This document shows positions 1-5,874 of a stretch of DNA of 9,712 nt, in pieces. The position numbers and the translations under genes are program-made. Position 1 is the first letter of the stretch, and every line of letters begins with the position of its first letter. Source of the DNA: DATKEG01 sp035544515 (lineage in GTDB: Bacteria > Acidobacteriota > Vicinamibacteria > Fen-336); the NCBI GenBank assembly GCA_035544515.1, contig DATKEG010000090.1:1-9712 (forward strand). The letters are read 5' to 3'. The notes under the pieces are model-generated. The model saw only the letters and a list, made by a program, of their open reading frames with translations, made no database searches and was not told the origin of the DNA.

Positions 1-108
1 GTCCCGCGGCCAGCCGTCCCACCGCCCGGCGCCCGGCCGCGCCGGCACGGCCCGCCCTCCCCCCCCGCTGACGCGACCGGGAGGAGCCGGCCGGCCGCGG
101 TCGAACGG

Positions 109-477
109 CTAGCGCGCCCGGTGCTCGTTTTCCAGCAGCACCAGACCGGAGCCGACCTCCGGGGGCAGGGGGACGAGCGTGCCCAGGTCCACGATGTCCT
201 TCAGCTCGCCCCGGACGCCGACGCGCGCGCCCTCGCGCGGCACGCCGCGCGTCGAGATGATCCAGATCGTCCCGGTGCCGTCGTCGAGCCGGTAGGCTCC
301 GCGGCCGAGCACCGACGCGCTCTGCACCACGGTGCCCTTCAGGCCCACGTCCTTGTTGCGCCACCGCTCGGGCTCGGCGAGCAGCCTGGCCACCGTCGTC
401 TCGCGGCAGCCCGCCAGGCCCAACGCCAGCAGCGCCACCGCCAGCATCCCCGTCCGGCGCGCGTGAAGCCTCTTCAT
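109..477 (-). CDS. Small OB-fold-like lipoprotein, function unknown
   Basis: Encodes 122 residues. The N-terminus is a lipoprotein signal: basic MKRLHARR, a hydrophobic stretch at about residues 10-20, then the lipobox LAGC with the acylated Cys at 24. The mature part is about 98 residues. The segments around residues 41-54 (NKDVGLKGTVV), 62-75 (YRLDDGTGTIWIIS) and 84-93 (ARVGVRGELK) alternate like the strands of a small OB-fold barrel, and 'LDDGTGTIWI' resembles bacterial tRNA_anti/OB-fold proteins. The fold is inferred from pattern only; no ligand or partner can be named. The ATG start at 475-477 has a GGAGGG ribosome site (485-490) seven bases upstream and an extended -10 just beyond it. 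The gene is divergent from the lipoprotein gene at 667. Membrane anchoring facing the periplasm is likely. The CDS is well supported; its role is not. Confidence 0.82.
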   Translation of the reverse strand: MKRLHARRTGMLAVALLALGLAGCRETTVARLLAEPERWRNKDVGLKGTVVQSASVLGRGAYRLDDGTGTIWIISTRGVPREGARVGVRGELKDIVDLGTLVPLPPEVGSGLVLLENEHRAR

Positions 478-503
478 GCCGATACCCTCCGCCTATGACA
501 ACC

Positions 504-512
504 AGCGTAGCA
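504..512 (-). promoter_or_regulatory. Candidate extended -10 promoter for the OB-fold lipoprotein gene
   Basis: The minus strand reads TGCTACGCT here: TG, one base, then TACGCT as the -10 hexamer (504-509). It lies about 27 bases before the ATG, so a transcript starting near 497 would carry the GGAGGG ribosome site in a short leader. The expected -35 position (about 527-532, CTGCCG) is poor, as is common for extended -10 promoters. The same core occurs before the switch kinase gene and before aroA. Confidence 0.4.
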
Positions 513-666
513 TCACGCGGCCCGCGCGGCAGGGCCCGGGTGGACGGCGACCACGCGGCGCTCCCCGCAGGTCCGCCATTCGACGAGCATCCGGCAGGGT
601 TCTTGCTTGGCTGCAAATGGCGGGCCCCGGCGACGACGCCAGGGAGCACAAGGAGAACGCGACCGA

Positions 667-1161
667 ATGGAGGGACGAGCGGCGGTCATCCTCGTGATCG
701 CGACGCTCAGCGTGGCGCCGTCGTGCGAGACGAACACGCGGTCGCCGGCCGCGCCGGTGCCCTCGCCGGCGCCACCCGCGCCCACCCCGGAGCCCACGCC
801 GCCCGGCTGCGGGCTGCCGCCCGGGACCGGCAGCGGCACCGGATGCCGCCGCGAGCTGCCCGTCTTCGCGCTCGACGTCAACCACGCGATCGCCAAGGCC
901 CAGAACGAGCACCCCGAGTACTTCGACTTCAGCTCCCACCAGGGCGGCCTGAGCTACCGCGTCGTGCGGCGCGACGAGTACATCGCCGAGGTCGTGGCGA
1001 ACCTGAAGCTCCGGGGACTGTGCGCGCTCTACGACGGCGTCGAGGTGGCGGTCAAGAACGCGAACGAGTACAACGAGCAGTACAACGTCCACACGTCCCA
1101 GGGTTTCGTCCGCTGGGGCGCCGGCGCCTACATCTCGACCTGCCGGCCCGCGTGGTTCTGA
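667..1161 (+). CDS. Putative Pro-rich, Cys-containing lipoprotein, unknown family
   Basis: Encodes 164 residues from the ATG at 667. An in-frame ATG at 607 would add 20 Arg-rich residues ahead of the signal sequence, so 667 is preferred; AGGAG at 651-655 lies 11 bases upstream. Residues 5-19 are hydrophobic and end in APSC with Cys20, a plausible though not ideal lipobox. Residues 26-47 form a flexible Pro/Ala linker. The remainder (about 60-164) is a compact polar domain containing NHAIAKAQNEHPEYFDF, an acidic/aromatic stretch, and the ending STCRPAWF. Four further cysteines (48, 60, 119, 159) could make two disulfides outside the cytoplasm. I do not recognise the domain. The gene stands alone and is divergent from the OB-fold lipoprotein gene. 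The coding call rests on the signal sequence and the sensible amino acid composition. Confidence 0.7.
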   Translation: MEGRAAVILVIATLSVAPSCETNTRSPAAPVPSPAPPAPTPEPTPPGCGLPPGTGSGTGCRRELPVFALDVNHAIAKAQNEHPEYFDFSSHQGGLSYRVVRRDEYIAEVVANLKLRGLCALYDGVEVAVKNANEYNEQYNVHTSQGFVRWGAGAYISTCRPAWF

Positions 1162-1238
1162 GCGGCCAGACCACCCCTGAGAAAACGCCTTCGACTGGGG
1201 TCGCGATCGGGAGGGAGTCCCTTTTCATCCCTGCTGGA

Positions 1239-1255
1239 CGCGGCCATCGGCCGCG
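1239..1255. repeat. Short GC hairpin downstream of the Pro-rich lipoprotein gene
   Basis: CGCGGCC (1239-1245) and GGCCGCG (1249-1255) form a perfect 7-bp stem with a 3-base loop ATC. No T-run follows on either strand, so it is not a standard intrinsic terminator. It sits between the lipoprotein stop and the first copy of the palindromic repeat. The rest of 1162-1390 shows no gene I can support. Confidence 0.35.
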
Positions 1256-1263
1256 GTGAGCTA

Positions 1264-1279
1264 CTCGTTCCAGAACGAG
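1264..1279. repeat. Imperfect palindrome, copy A (beyond the HNH gene's 3' end)
   Basis: CTCGTTC (1264-1270) and GAACGAG (1273-1279) are exact inverted arms around the 2-base centre CA. Related sequences lie at 1419-1434 and 2693-2709. Copies A and C share the preceding bases TA and the CCAGA core. Copy A lies 112 bases beyond the HNH stop codon. Confidence 0.55.
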
Positions 1280-1390
1280 CTGGCCGGTCCGGCGAGTTTC
1301 TGACCTGAACGATCGCGAACACGTCGCGGGCTTCTCCCCAGGACGGGACGCGTCGTTGTGAACGCCAGAGATCACTGACCGCACCAAGGA

Positions 1391-2551
1391 TCAGGATCCG
1401 GGTGAAGAAGGTGTGGAAGTCGTTCCAGACCGAGTCGTTCCGGCCCAGTAGACTGCGCGGGCGTCGGCGCTGTCCCACTCGCCTCCCGGCCGGCGCTCCC
1501 CGAACACGCGTTCGGCCTCGTAGCCGTTGTGACTGCGACATCTCATTTGAAGGTTGGCCACCGTGCCGGGTCCGCCCCGGGCGCGTGCGAGGACGTGATG
1601 GAACTCGAGGAACGCACGCTCGTTGCAGCGCCGGCCATCCCCGGCCACGTACGCACAACGCCCCCGGTCGCGTATCCACACCTCGCGCCTGGCCGCCGCG
1701 GATGGCTCGCCCGGGTCCTTCATTCCGCCTGTGCCCTTGCGTGGCCGCGTGGTGGCCGCGAACTTCTTGCGCGCGACCTCGCGGACGAGCGCCTCGAGCG
1801 CCCTCTTCATGATCTCGCCCGTGTCCCCACCCGGGATCACGTGCCTCAGCATGTCCTGGGCGAGGTCCAGCAGCTCGCGTGTCTCGCGACTGCCGGTGAA
1901 GGTGAACTGGTAGCGGTCGGGCGCGAGCGGCGTGACCGGCGGCCTGTAGCGCGGTGGCGACGGCGCCCGAGGCGTCGCGACCACCGCCGGGGCAGCCGTT
2001 TCCGCCGCGGGCGCGGCAAGCGTCCCGCCCGCGTCCGCGGCGACCGGCGCCGCCGGGGCTCCCAGGGCCAGCACCGCCTCCCCGAGCAGCGCCGCGGGCG
2101 CGACGGCCCGATCGGGCAGCCTGCGGACGGAGGCGGGAACGTCCGGGCGCGGCTGGTGCCGGGCGAGCAACTCCTGGACTTCCAACTTGCTCTTCCCGGC
2201 CGCGGCCGAGAGCAGCACGGCGTGGTTCTCGTCGGTCAGGTGCCGGCCCACGAGCTGGGCCGTGGTGAGGGTCAGCGAGCCCTCGGCCAGCATGGCCAGC
2301 ACGCGCGGGAAGCGCCGCGCGGCGCGCGCGGCCTCGATGCGGTTGAAGGCTTCGTACTCGGAGAGCCGTAGGAAGGCCGTGCAGTAGGCGAAGAGCGACG
2401 GGAACCCCGCGGCGAGATGGAGCCGCCGGCTCTCCAGCTCGGCCAGGTGGGCGACGAGGTCCGCCGTCACTTCGCGCTCGCAGCGCGCCAGGCGGCCCAC
2501 TTCCGAGAGGAGCTCCTCGTCGGACAGCTTTGACAGAACGTGACGTGACAT
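1391..2551 (-). CDS. HNH endonuclease-family protein (DUF222/13E12-like architecture)
   Basis: Encodes 386 residues from the ATG at 2549-2551; an in-frame TTG nine bases earlier is possible. No clear ribosome site precedes either start. Residues 1-135 are a helical N-terminal region (SDEELLSEV, LSEYEAFNRIEAARAARRFP, SLTLTTAQLVGRHLT) typical of this multi-copy HNH family. Residues 150-210 are Ala/Pro-rich and low in complexity. Residues 213-262 form another helical block. The HNH domain (about 285-346) is intact: Cys299 and Cys309, His318-His319, Asn333, and Cys338-x2-His341, which would bind zinc and a catalytic metal. Family members resemble the 13E12 repeat proteins of actinobacteria and are thought to be DNA nucleases, often mobile; target and role are unknown. 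The tail after about residue 351 looks non-conserved and runs through a copy of the palindromic repeat. The gene stands alone, with an AT-richer leader than its surroundings. Confidence 0.88.
   Translation of the reverse strand: MSRHVLSKLSDEELLSEVGRLARCEREVTADLVAHLAELESRRLHLAAGFPSLFAYCTAFLRLSEYEAFNRIEAARAARRFPRVLAMLAEGSLTLTTAQLVGRHLTDENHAVLLSAAAGKSKLEVQELLARHQPRPDVPASVRRLPDRAVAPAALLGEAVLALGAPAAPVAADAGGTLAAPAAETAAPAVVATPRAPSPPRYRPPVTPLAPDRYQFTFTGSRETRELLDLAQDMLRHVIPGGDTGEIMKRALEALVREVARKKFAATTRPRKGTGGMKDPGEPSAAARREVWIRDRGRCAYVAGDGRRCNERAFLEFHHVLARARGGPGTVANLQMRCRSHNGYEAERVFGERRPGGEWDSADARAVYWAGTTRSGTTSTPSSPGS
1417..1446. repeat. Palindrome copy B within a 15-base tandem duplication, in the HNH 3' end
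   Basis: The core at 1419-1434 matches copy A at 14 of 16 positions. Two consecutive 15-base units, 1417-1431 and 1432-1446, agree at 12 of 15 positions, both containing AGTCGTTCC. Read on the minus strand this gives GTTRS followed by GTTST near the HNH C-terminus, so the duplication keeps the frame. Confidence 0.5.
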
Positions 2552-2692
2552 GCGCCACAAATATCATGAGGTCATTCCAAGGCTGGTCCATTTGTGAATC
2601 GTGAGTGCGCGAGAGAGGAACGCGACGAGAATCGGCTAGCCGCGCTCCCCGCCTCATCTCCAGCTGGCCACGGCCAAGAGGCCGGTAGCGTA

Positions 2693-2712
2693 CTCGTTTC
2701 CAGACCGAGTCG
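2693..2712. repeat. Imperfect palindrome, copy C (upstream of the HNH gene)
   Basis: This copy shares the exact 13-base run CCAGACCGAGTCG with copy B, plus TCGTT before it with one extra T. It lies about 140 bases before the HNH start and 56 bases from the 3' end of the tRNA gene. With copies A and B it brackets the HNH gene. No other convincing copy was seen in the window. Confidence 0.5.
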
Positions 2713-2767
2713 GTCCTCGCGGGCCGGCGATCTCGAGCCGTCCTTCGGAGCGTCTTGGCCGCAGCCG

Positions 2768-2856
2768 TGGTGCCGGAGGTGGGAGTCGAACCCACAAGCC
2801 GCCTGCGCGGCACAGGATTTTAAGCCCCGCGCGTTTGCCGGTTTCGCCACTCCGGC
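2768..2856 (-). tRNA. tRNA-Leu(UAA), CCA encoded
   Basis: Read on the minus strand this folds as a complete class II tRNA. The acceptor stem is GCCGGAG/CTCCGGC (7 bp). A D arm closed by GCG/CGC follows, then an anticodon stem CGGGG/TCCTG with two G-U pairs and the loop CTTAAAA, giving anticodon UAA. The long variable arm GCCGC-GCAG-GCGGC is typical of tRNA-Leu. The T arm is GTGGG-TTCGACT-CCCAC. The discriminator is A and the 3' CCA is encoded (2768-2770). It reads UUA, and UUG by wobble, both rare codons in such GC-rich DNA. The 5' end is 12 bases after the suhB stop on the same strand, so it may share that transcript. No clear terminator follows. Confidence 0.96.
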
Positions 2857-2868
2857 GCGAAGGCCAGT

Positions 2869-3669
2869 CTACAACGCCGGGGACGAACCACCCAGCGACT
2901 CCCGCAGCACGGCCATCATGGGCCCGTGCAGCGCGCCGTTGGTGGCCAGGAGCTCGTCCGCGGCCACGCCCAGCGGCGTGCCGTCGAAGCGCGACACCCG
3001 GCCGCCCGCCTCCTCCACGTCGAGCGTGCCCGCCATCATGTCCCAGGGCTGGAGGCGCTCCTCCCAGAAGCCGTCGAAGCGGCCGGCCGCCACGTAGCAC
3101 AGGTCGAGCGCGGCGGCGCCGTCGCGCCGGACGGCCTGTGCCGCGCCCATGAAGCGGCTGAACAGGCGCAGCTTGCCCTGGAGGTCGTCCTGCACGTCGT
3201 AGGGGAACCCCGTGACGAGCAGGCTCTGGAGGAGCTCGGTCGAGGACGACACGCGCAGGCGCCGGCCGTTGACGTACGAGCCTCCGCCCTGCTCGGCCGT
3301 GAACAGCTCGTCCTTGACCGGATCGAACACCGCGCCGGCCACCACTTCGCCGGACACCGTGAGGGCGACCGACGAGCAGAAGAACGGATAGCCGTGCGCG
3401 TAGTTGGTCGTGCCGTCGAGGGGGTCGGTGAACCACACGAAACGCGAGCCGGTGCGGCCGAGGTCGGTCTCCTCCGTCACGATGTCGTGGTCGGGGAAGC
3501 GCTGGCGGAGCACCGACACGATGGCGTCCTCGCAGGCGCGGTCCACCTCGGTGACGAGGTCGATCGTGCCCTTGTGCCGGACGCCGATCTCCTGGCCCAG
3601 GCGGGCCCTCTGGATGCCGCCCGCGCGCAGCACCGCCTGCGCCGCCGCGGCCAGGTATCTCCAGCTCAG
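2869..3669 (-). CDS. suhB: Inositol monophosphatase-family phosphatase (SuhB-like)
   Basis: A metal-dependent (Mg2+, Li+-sensitive) sugar-phosphate phosphatase acting on inositol-1-phosphate and similar substrates in the cytoplasm. All family motifs are present. Numbered from the CTG start: the K-x-T-x-D loop HKGTIDLVTEVD near 32-43, the metal-binding pair Glu66-Glu67, motif A DPLDGTTN at 82-89, and motif B WDMMAG with Asp200. I place the start at a CTG (3667-3669), nine bases after a strong GGAGGG site (3679-3684) and downstream of a TACAAT box. This gives 266 residues, close to the 267 of E. coli SuhB. The only standard start upstream, ATG at 3742-3744, would add 25 residues resembling nothing in the family and would overlap the divergent glycosyltransferase. 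SuhB also aids rRNA transcription in enterobacteria; whether it does so here is unknown. The tRNA-Leu gene follows 12 bases after the stop. Confidence 0.92.
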   Translation of the reverse strand: MSWRYLAAAAQAVLRAGGIQRARLGQEIGVRHKGTIDLVTEVDRACEDAIVSVLRQRFPDHDIVTEETDLGRTGSRFVWFTDPLDGTTNYAHGYPFFCSSVALTVSGEVVAGAVFDPVKDELFTAEQGGGSYVNGRRLRVSSSTELLQSLLVTGFPYDVQDDLQGKLRLFSRFMGAAQAVRRDGAAALDLCYVAAGRFDGFWEERLQPWDMMAGTLDVEEAGGRVSRFDGTPLGVAADELLATNGALHGPMMAVLRESLGGSSPAL

Positions 3670-3676
3670 CTTGTTG

Positions 3677-3684
3677 CTCCCTCC
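3677..3684 (-). promoter_or_regulatory. Strong ribosome site that decides the suhB start
   Basis: The minus strand reads GGAGGGAG at 3677-3684, nearly the full anti-Shine-Dalgarno complement. The spacing from GGAGGG to the CTG at 3667-3669 is nine bases. No ATG, GTG or TTG lies in frame between this site and the start of the conserved region. Confidence 0.6.
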
Positions 3685-3693
3685 AAACGCTCG

Positions 3694-3699
3694 ATTGTA
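3694..3699 (-). promoter_or_regulatory. Candidate -10 box for suhB
   Basis: The minus strand reads TACAAT, one mismatch from TATAAT, ten bases before the GGAGGG site. A -35-like GTGACA lies at 3714-3719, but the 14-base spacer is short, so the promoter is tentative. If it is used, the upstream ATG (3742-3744) would not be in the transcript. Confidence 0.35.
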
Positions 3700-3712
3700 G
3701 GATGCGCTCTCC

Positions 3713-5281
3713 TTGTCACGGTACTCCGTCCCCGCGCGCGGCATGGCGCTGCTGCTGGCGCTCCTGGCCGCGTTGCTCCTCTTCCGCCTGGGCCACGTGC
3801 CCCTGGTGGGTCCCGACGAGCCGCGTTACGCGCGCGTCGCGGTCGAGATGCACCGCGCGGGCGAGTGGGTCCGGCCGACGCTGCAGGGACGGCCGTGGCT
3901 GGAGAAGCCCCCTCTGTATTACTGGCTCGCCGGTGCGGCCTACGCGGCGCTGGGCGAGACGGCCGGCGCGGCCCGGGTTCCCTCGATCCTGGCGGCCCTG
4001 GCCACGGTCGGCCTGACGGTGCTGGCGGGCGTGAGGCTCTACGGCGCCGCGGGGGGGCTGCACGCCGGCTTCGTCCTGGGCACGTCGGTGCTGTTCTTCG
4101 TCTACGCGCGGGCGGCGAGCATGGACATGCTGCTGGCCGCCGGCGTCACGGGGGCGGTGGGATTCGCCGGGCTGCGCCTGCTCGACGCCGCGGGGCGCTG
4201 GGCGATGGTGGCGGCCTGGGCGTCGGCGGGAGCGGCCACGCTGGCCAAGGGTCCGCTCGGCCTGTTGCTGCCGGCGCTGGTGGTGGGAGCGTACGTCGTG
4301 GCCACACGCCGCCGGGGGGCCCTCCGCGAAGTGTTCACCCCCGCCGGCCTCCTCGCGTTCCTCGTCATCGCCGGTCCCTGGTACGTCGCCGTCTGGCGCG
4401 ACCAGGGCCGGCACTTCGTGGACGTGTTCCTGCTCGACCACAACGTGCAGCGCTTCACGAGCACGATCCACCGGCACCCGGGGCCGCCCTGGTACTACCT
4501 GCCGCTCCTGGTGGGGGGCCTGTTCCCGTGGTCCGGCCTCGTCCCCGCCGGCCTGGCGCGTCTGGCGCCGCGCCGCTCGCCCGCCGACATGTTCGTCCTG
4601 CTGTGGCTCGCCTTGCCGCTCGTCTTCTTCTCGGCCGCGGGCTCGAAGCTGCCCGGATACATCCTGCCCTGCCTGCCGCCGCTGGCGCTCCTCGCCGGCC
4701 GCGCCGCCGCGGCGCTGACCGGCGCCGAGCGCACGGTGGCGGGCACGGGCCCGCGCGCCGTCGCGGTCGTCACGCTGGCGCTCTCGGCGCTCGTCGGCTC
4801 CGTTCCACTCGTGCTCCTGCGCCAGGGCTTCCCCGACTGGCGTCTCGCCATACCGCTGGCCGTCTGGGCCGTCCTCGTGGCGCTCCTCTTCTCGCGCCGC
4901 ATCGGGCACGACCCCGCCGGCGCGCTGCGCCTGCTGCGCGTGGGGGCCGCGGGCCTCCTCCTGCTCCTCGCCCTGGCCGCGCCGCCGATCCTCGCCGCGC
5001 GCGAGTCCGGCGCGGGCCTGTTCGCGCCGGCGGGCGGGCGCGAGGTGCTGGCCTGGCGCGCATGGCGCACCGCGTGGATGGCCGGCTACTTCTACAACGA
5101 CGGACAGGTCCGCGAGGTGGAGACGCTGGCCGAGATCGCGGCGGCCGCGGCGAAAAGGCCGGTGCTCGTAGTCGCGGGACGGCGGGAGCGCGAGGAGATC
5201 GCCCGCGTCCGGGGCTTGCGCGCGACGATCCTCGCCCGCGGACCCCGCGAGCACGCGCTGGTCGAAGTCGCCGCGCGCTGA
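3713..5281 (+). CDS. GT83/PMT-family membrane glycosyltransferase (ArnT-like)
   Basis: A polytopic inner-membrane transferase of the ArnT/PMT group, which moves a sugar from a polyprenyl-phosphate donor to lipid A, protein or another periplasmic acceptor. With the TTG start (AGGA at 3699-3702, spacing 10) it has 522 residues. The ATG at 3743 (512 residues) is an alternative but lacks a ribosome site. A first membrane helix (about 11-27) leads to the periplasmic loop with the catalytic-type motif GPDEPRYA (33-40) and then KPPLYYW (65-71). The pair MD at 137-138 lies in the second loop. Further family marks are TLAKGP near 187, HNVQRF at 243-248 and SKLPGYILP at 301-309. About ten or more hydrophobic helices follow, ending in a soluble tail of roughly 60 residues. 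The acceptor cannot be told: no arn genes are adjacent, so the ArnT name would be over-specific. It is divergent from suhB and convergent with the switch kinase gene, with a 4-base gap. Confidence 0.88.
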   Translation: MSRYSVPARGMALLLALLAALLLFRLGHVPLVGPDEPRYARVAVEMHRAGEWVRPTLQGRPWLEKPPLYYWLAGAAYAALGETAGAARVPSILAALATVGLTVLAGVRLYGAAGGLHAGFVLGTSVLFFVYARAASMDMLLAAGVTGAVGFAGLRLLDAAGRWAMVAAWASAGAATLAKGPLGLLLPALVVGAYVVATRRRGALREVFTPAGLLAFLVIAGPWYVAVWRDQGRHFVDVFLLDHNVQRFTSTIHRHPGPPWYYLPLLVGGLFPWSGLVPAGLARLAPRRSPADMFVLLWLALPLVFFSAAGSKLPGYILPCLPPLALLAGRAAAALTGAERTVAGTGPRAVAVVTLALSALVGSVPLVLLRQGFPDWRLAIPLAVWAVLVALLFSRRIGHDPAGALRLLRVGAAGLLLLLALAAPPILAARESGAGLFAPAGGREVLAWRAWRTAWMAGYFYNDGQVREVETLAEIAAAAAKRPVLVVAGRREREEIARVRGLRATILARGPREHALVEVAAR

Positions 5282-5285
5282 TCCG

Positions 5286-5732
5286 TCAGCCCTTGGCTTG
5301 CTCGACGACCGGCAGCCTCTTCAGCATGCGCACCACCGTGCCGCCGCGGGCCGGGAACGCATACTCGACCTCGTCCATGAACGAGCGCATGAAGAAGATG
5401 CCGCGGCCGTCGGCCTTGAGCAGGTTCTCCTCGGTGAGCGGGCTGGGCACGCCGGCGGGGTCGAACCCCGAGCCCTCGTCCTGCACCGTCACCTCCAGGG
5501 CGCCGGGGTGCAGGAGGAACTCGATGGCCACGCGCTTGCCCGCGTCGCCCCGGTTGCCGTGCTTGATCGCGTTCACGACCGACTCCCGGATGGCCACGTT
5601 GACGTAGTGCGCCGCGTCCTCGTCGAGGTGGAGCAGGCCGGTGACGTGGGAGAGGACCGTCTGGACCATCTCCAGCATGTCGTACCGGCTGGCGATGTCG
5701 ACGCGGACCGTCCGGGGCGGTGTCCTCTTCAT
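5286..5732 (-). CDS. RsbW-like anti-sigma regulatory factor / serine kinase
   Basis: A GHKL-fold ATPase of the RsbW/SpoIIAB group (HATPase_c_2). Such proteins bind a sigma factor or other target and phosphorylate an STAS-domain antagonist on Ser, in a partner-switching module. From the ATG at 5730-5732 it has 148 residues, normal for the family. The N box is VAIRESVVNAIKHGN with Glu50 and Asn54. The G1 box is DEGSGFD (85-91), and the G2 region is GRGIFFM (109-115). A GTG at 5784-5786 would extend it by 18 residues, but that codon lies on the -10 of the predicted promoter, so the ATG is preferred. No STAS antagonist, PP2C phosphatase or sigma gene is adjacent, so it is an orphan here and its target is unknown. 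The stop is 4 bases from the stop of the convergent glycosyltransferase gene. Confidence 0.9.
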   Translation of the reverse strand: MKRTPPRTVRVDIASRYDMLEMVQTVLSHVTGLLHLDEDAAHYVNVAIRESVVNAIKHGNRGDAGKRVAIEFLLHPGALEVTVQDEGSGFDPAGVPSPLTEENLLKADGRGIFFMRSFMDEVEYAFPARGGTVVRMLKRLPVVEQAKG

Positions 5733-5784
5733 CTCTCGGAAGGGGGTGGCCTCGCAGGAACGAGGGAGAGCGACGATCCGGCGC

Positions 5785-5814
5785 ACCGTAGCACGCGGCG
5801 GCGGAGGCCGTCAA
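5785..5814 (-). promoter_or_regulatory. Promoter of the RsbW-like gene
   Basis: On the minus strand TTGACG (5809-5814) and TACGGT (5785-5790) are separated by 18 bases, and TG-C precedes the -10 as an extended element. This is the best sigma-70-type promoter seen in the window. Transcription from about 5778 would give a leader of about 46 bases before the ATG at 5732. Confidence 0.6.
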
Positions 5815-5845
5815 GCCGCAGTAAAAGCGGGACTTGCGCAGATCG

Positions 5846-5854
5846 TGCTACGAT
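5846..5854 (+). promoter_or_regulatory. Candidate extended -10 promoter for aroA
   Basis: TGCTACGAT reads as TG, one base, then TACGAT, followed about 21 bases later by the TTG chosen as the aroA start. No good -35 is at the proper distance. It stands back to back with the promoter of the RsbW-like gene. A start at the GTG at 5845 would place the codon inside this element. Confidence 0.42.
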
Positions 5855-5874
5855 CCGCGCTCACGGTTCCACCG

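Noticed and set aside
1..108. Possible gene ends at the left edge: a plus-strand frame stopping at 69-71, or a minus-strand GTG at 46-48 after a G-rich ribosome-like site
   Set aside because: Each gives about 15-22 visible residues of Pro/Ala/Arg/Gly-rich sequence with no recognisable feature, so neither can be supported.
1209..1226. GGGA-GGGAG-TCCC followed by TTTT, resembling an intrinsic terminator after the Pro-rich lipoprotein gene
   Set aside because: The stem is only four base pairs and the T-run short; it is too weak to call.
1264..2712. A CRISPR-like array formed by the palindrome copies
   Set aside because: There are only three diverged copies at irregular spacing, with a full gene between two of them and no cas genes.
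1128..2813. A 561-codon minus-strand frame across the HNH gene and part of the tRNA
   Set aside because: It is out of frame with the intact HNH motif, reads through a tRNA gene, and its translation is Arg-rich low-complexity sequence.
3716..5254. A 512-codon minus-strand frame opposite the glycosyltransferase
   Set aside because: Composition is dominated by Gln, Arg, Glu and His with no motif. It mirrors the codon pattern of the membrane protein on the other strand.
3713..5281. Calling the glycosyltransferase arnT (lipid A aminoarabinose transfer)
   Set aside because: GT83/PMT members share these motifs with different acceptors, and no arnA, arnB, arnC or arnD-like genes are adjacent.
2926..5607. 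An 893-codon open frame on the plus strand spanning suhB, the glycosyltransferase and the RsbW-like gene
   Set aside because: It lies antisense to suhB and the RsbW-like gene and out of frame with the glycosyltransferase, all with clear family motifs. Its translation is Arg/Ala/Gly-rich and motif-free, as expected of shadow frames in high-GC DNA.
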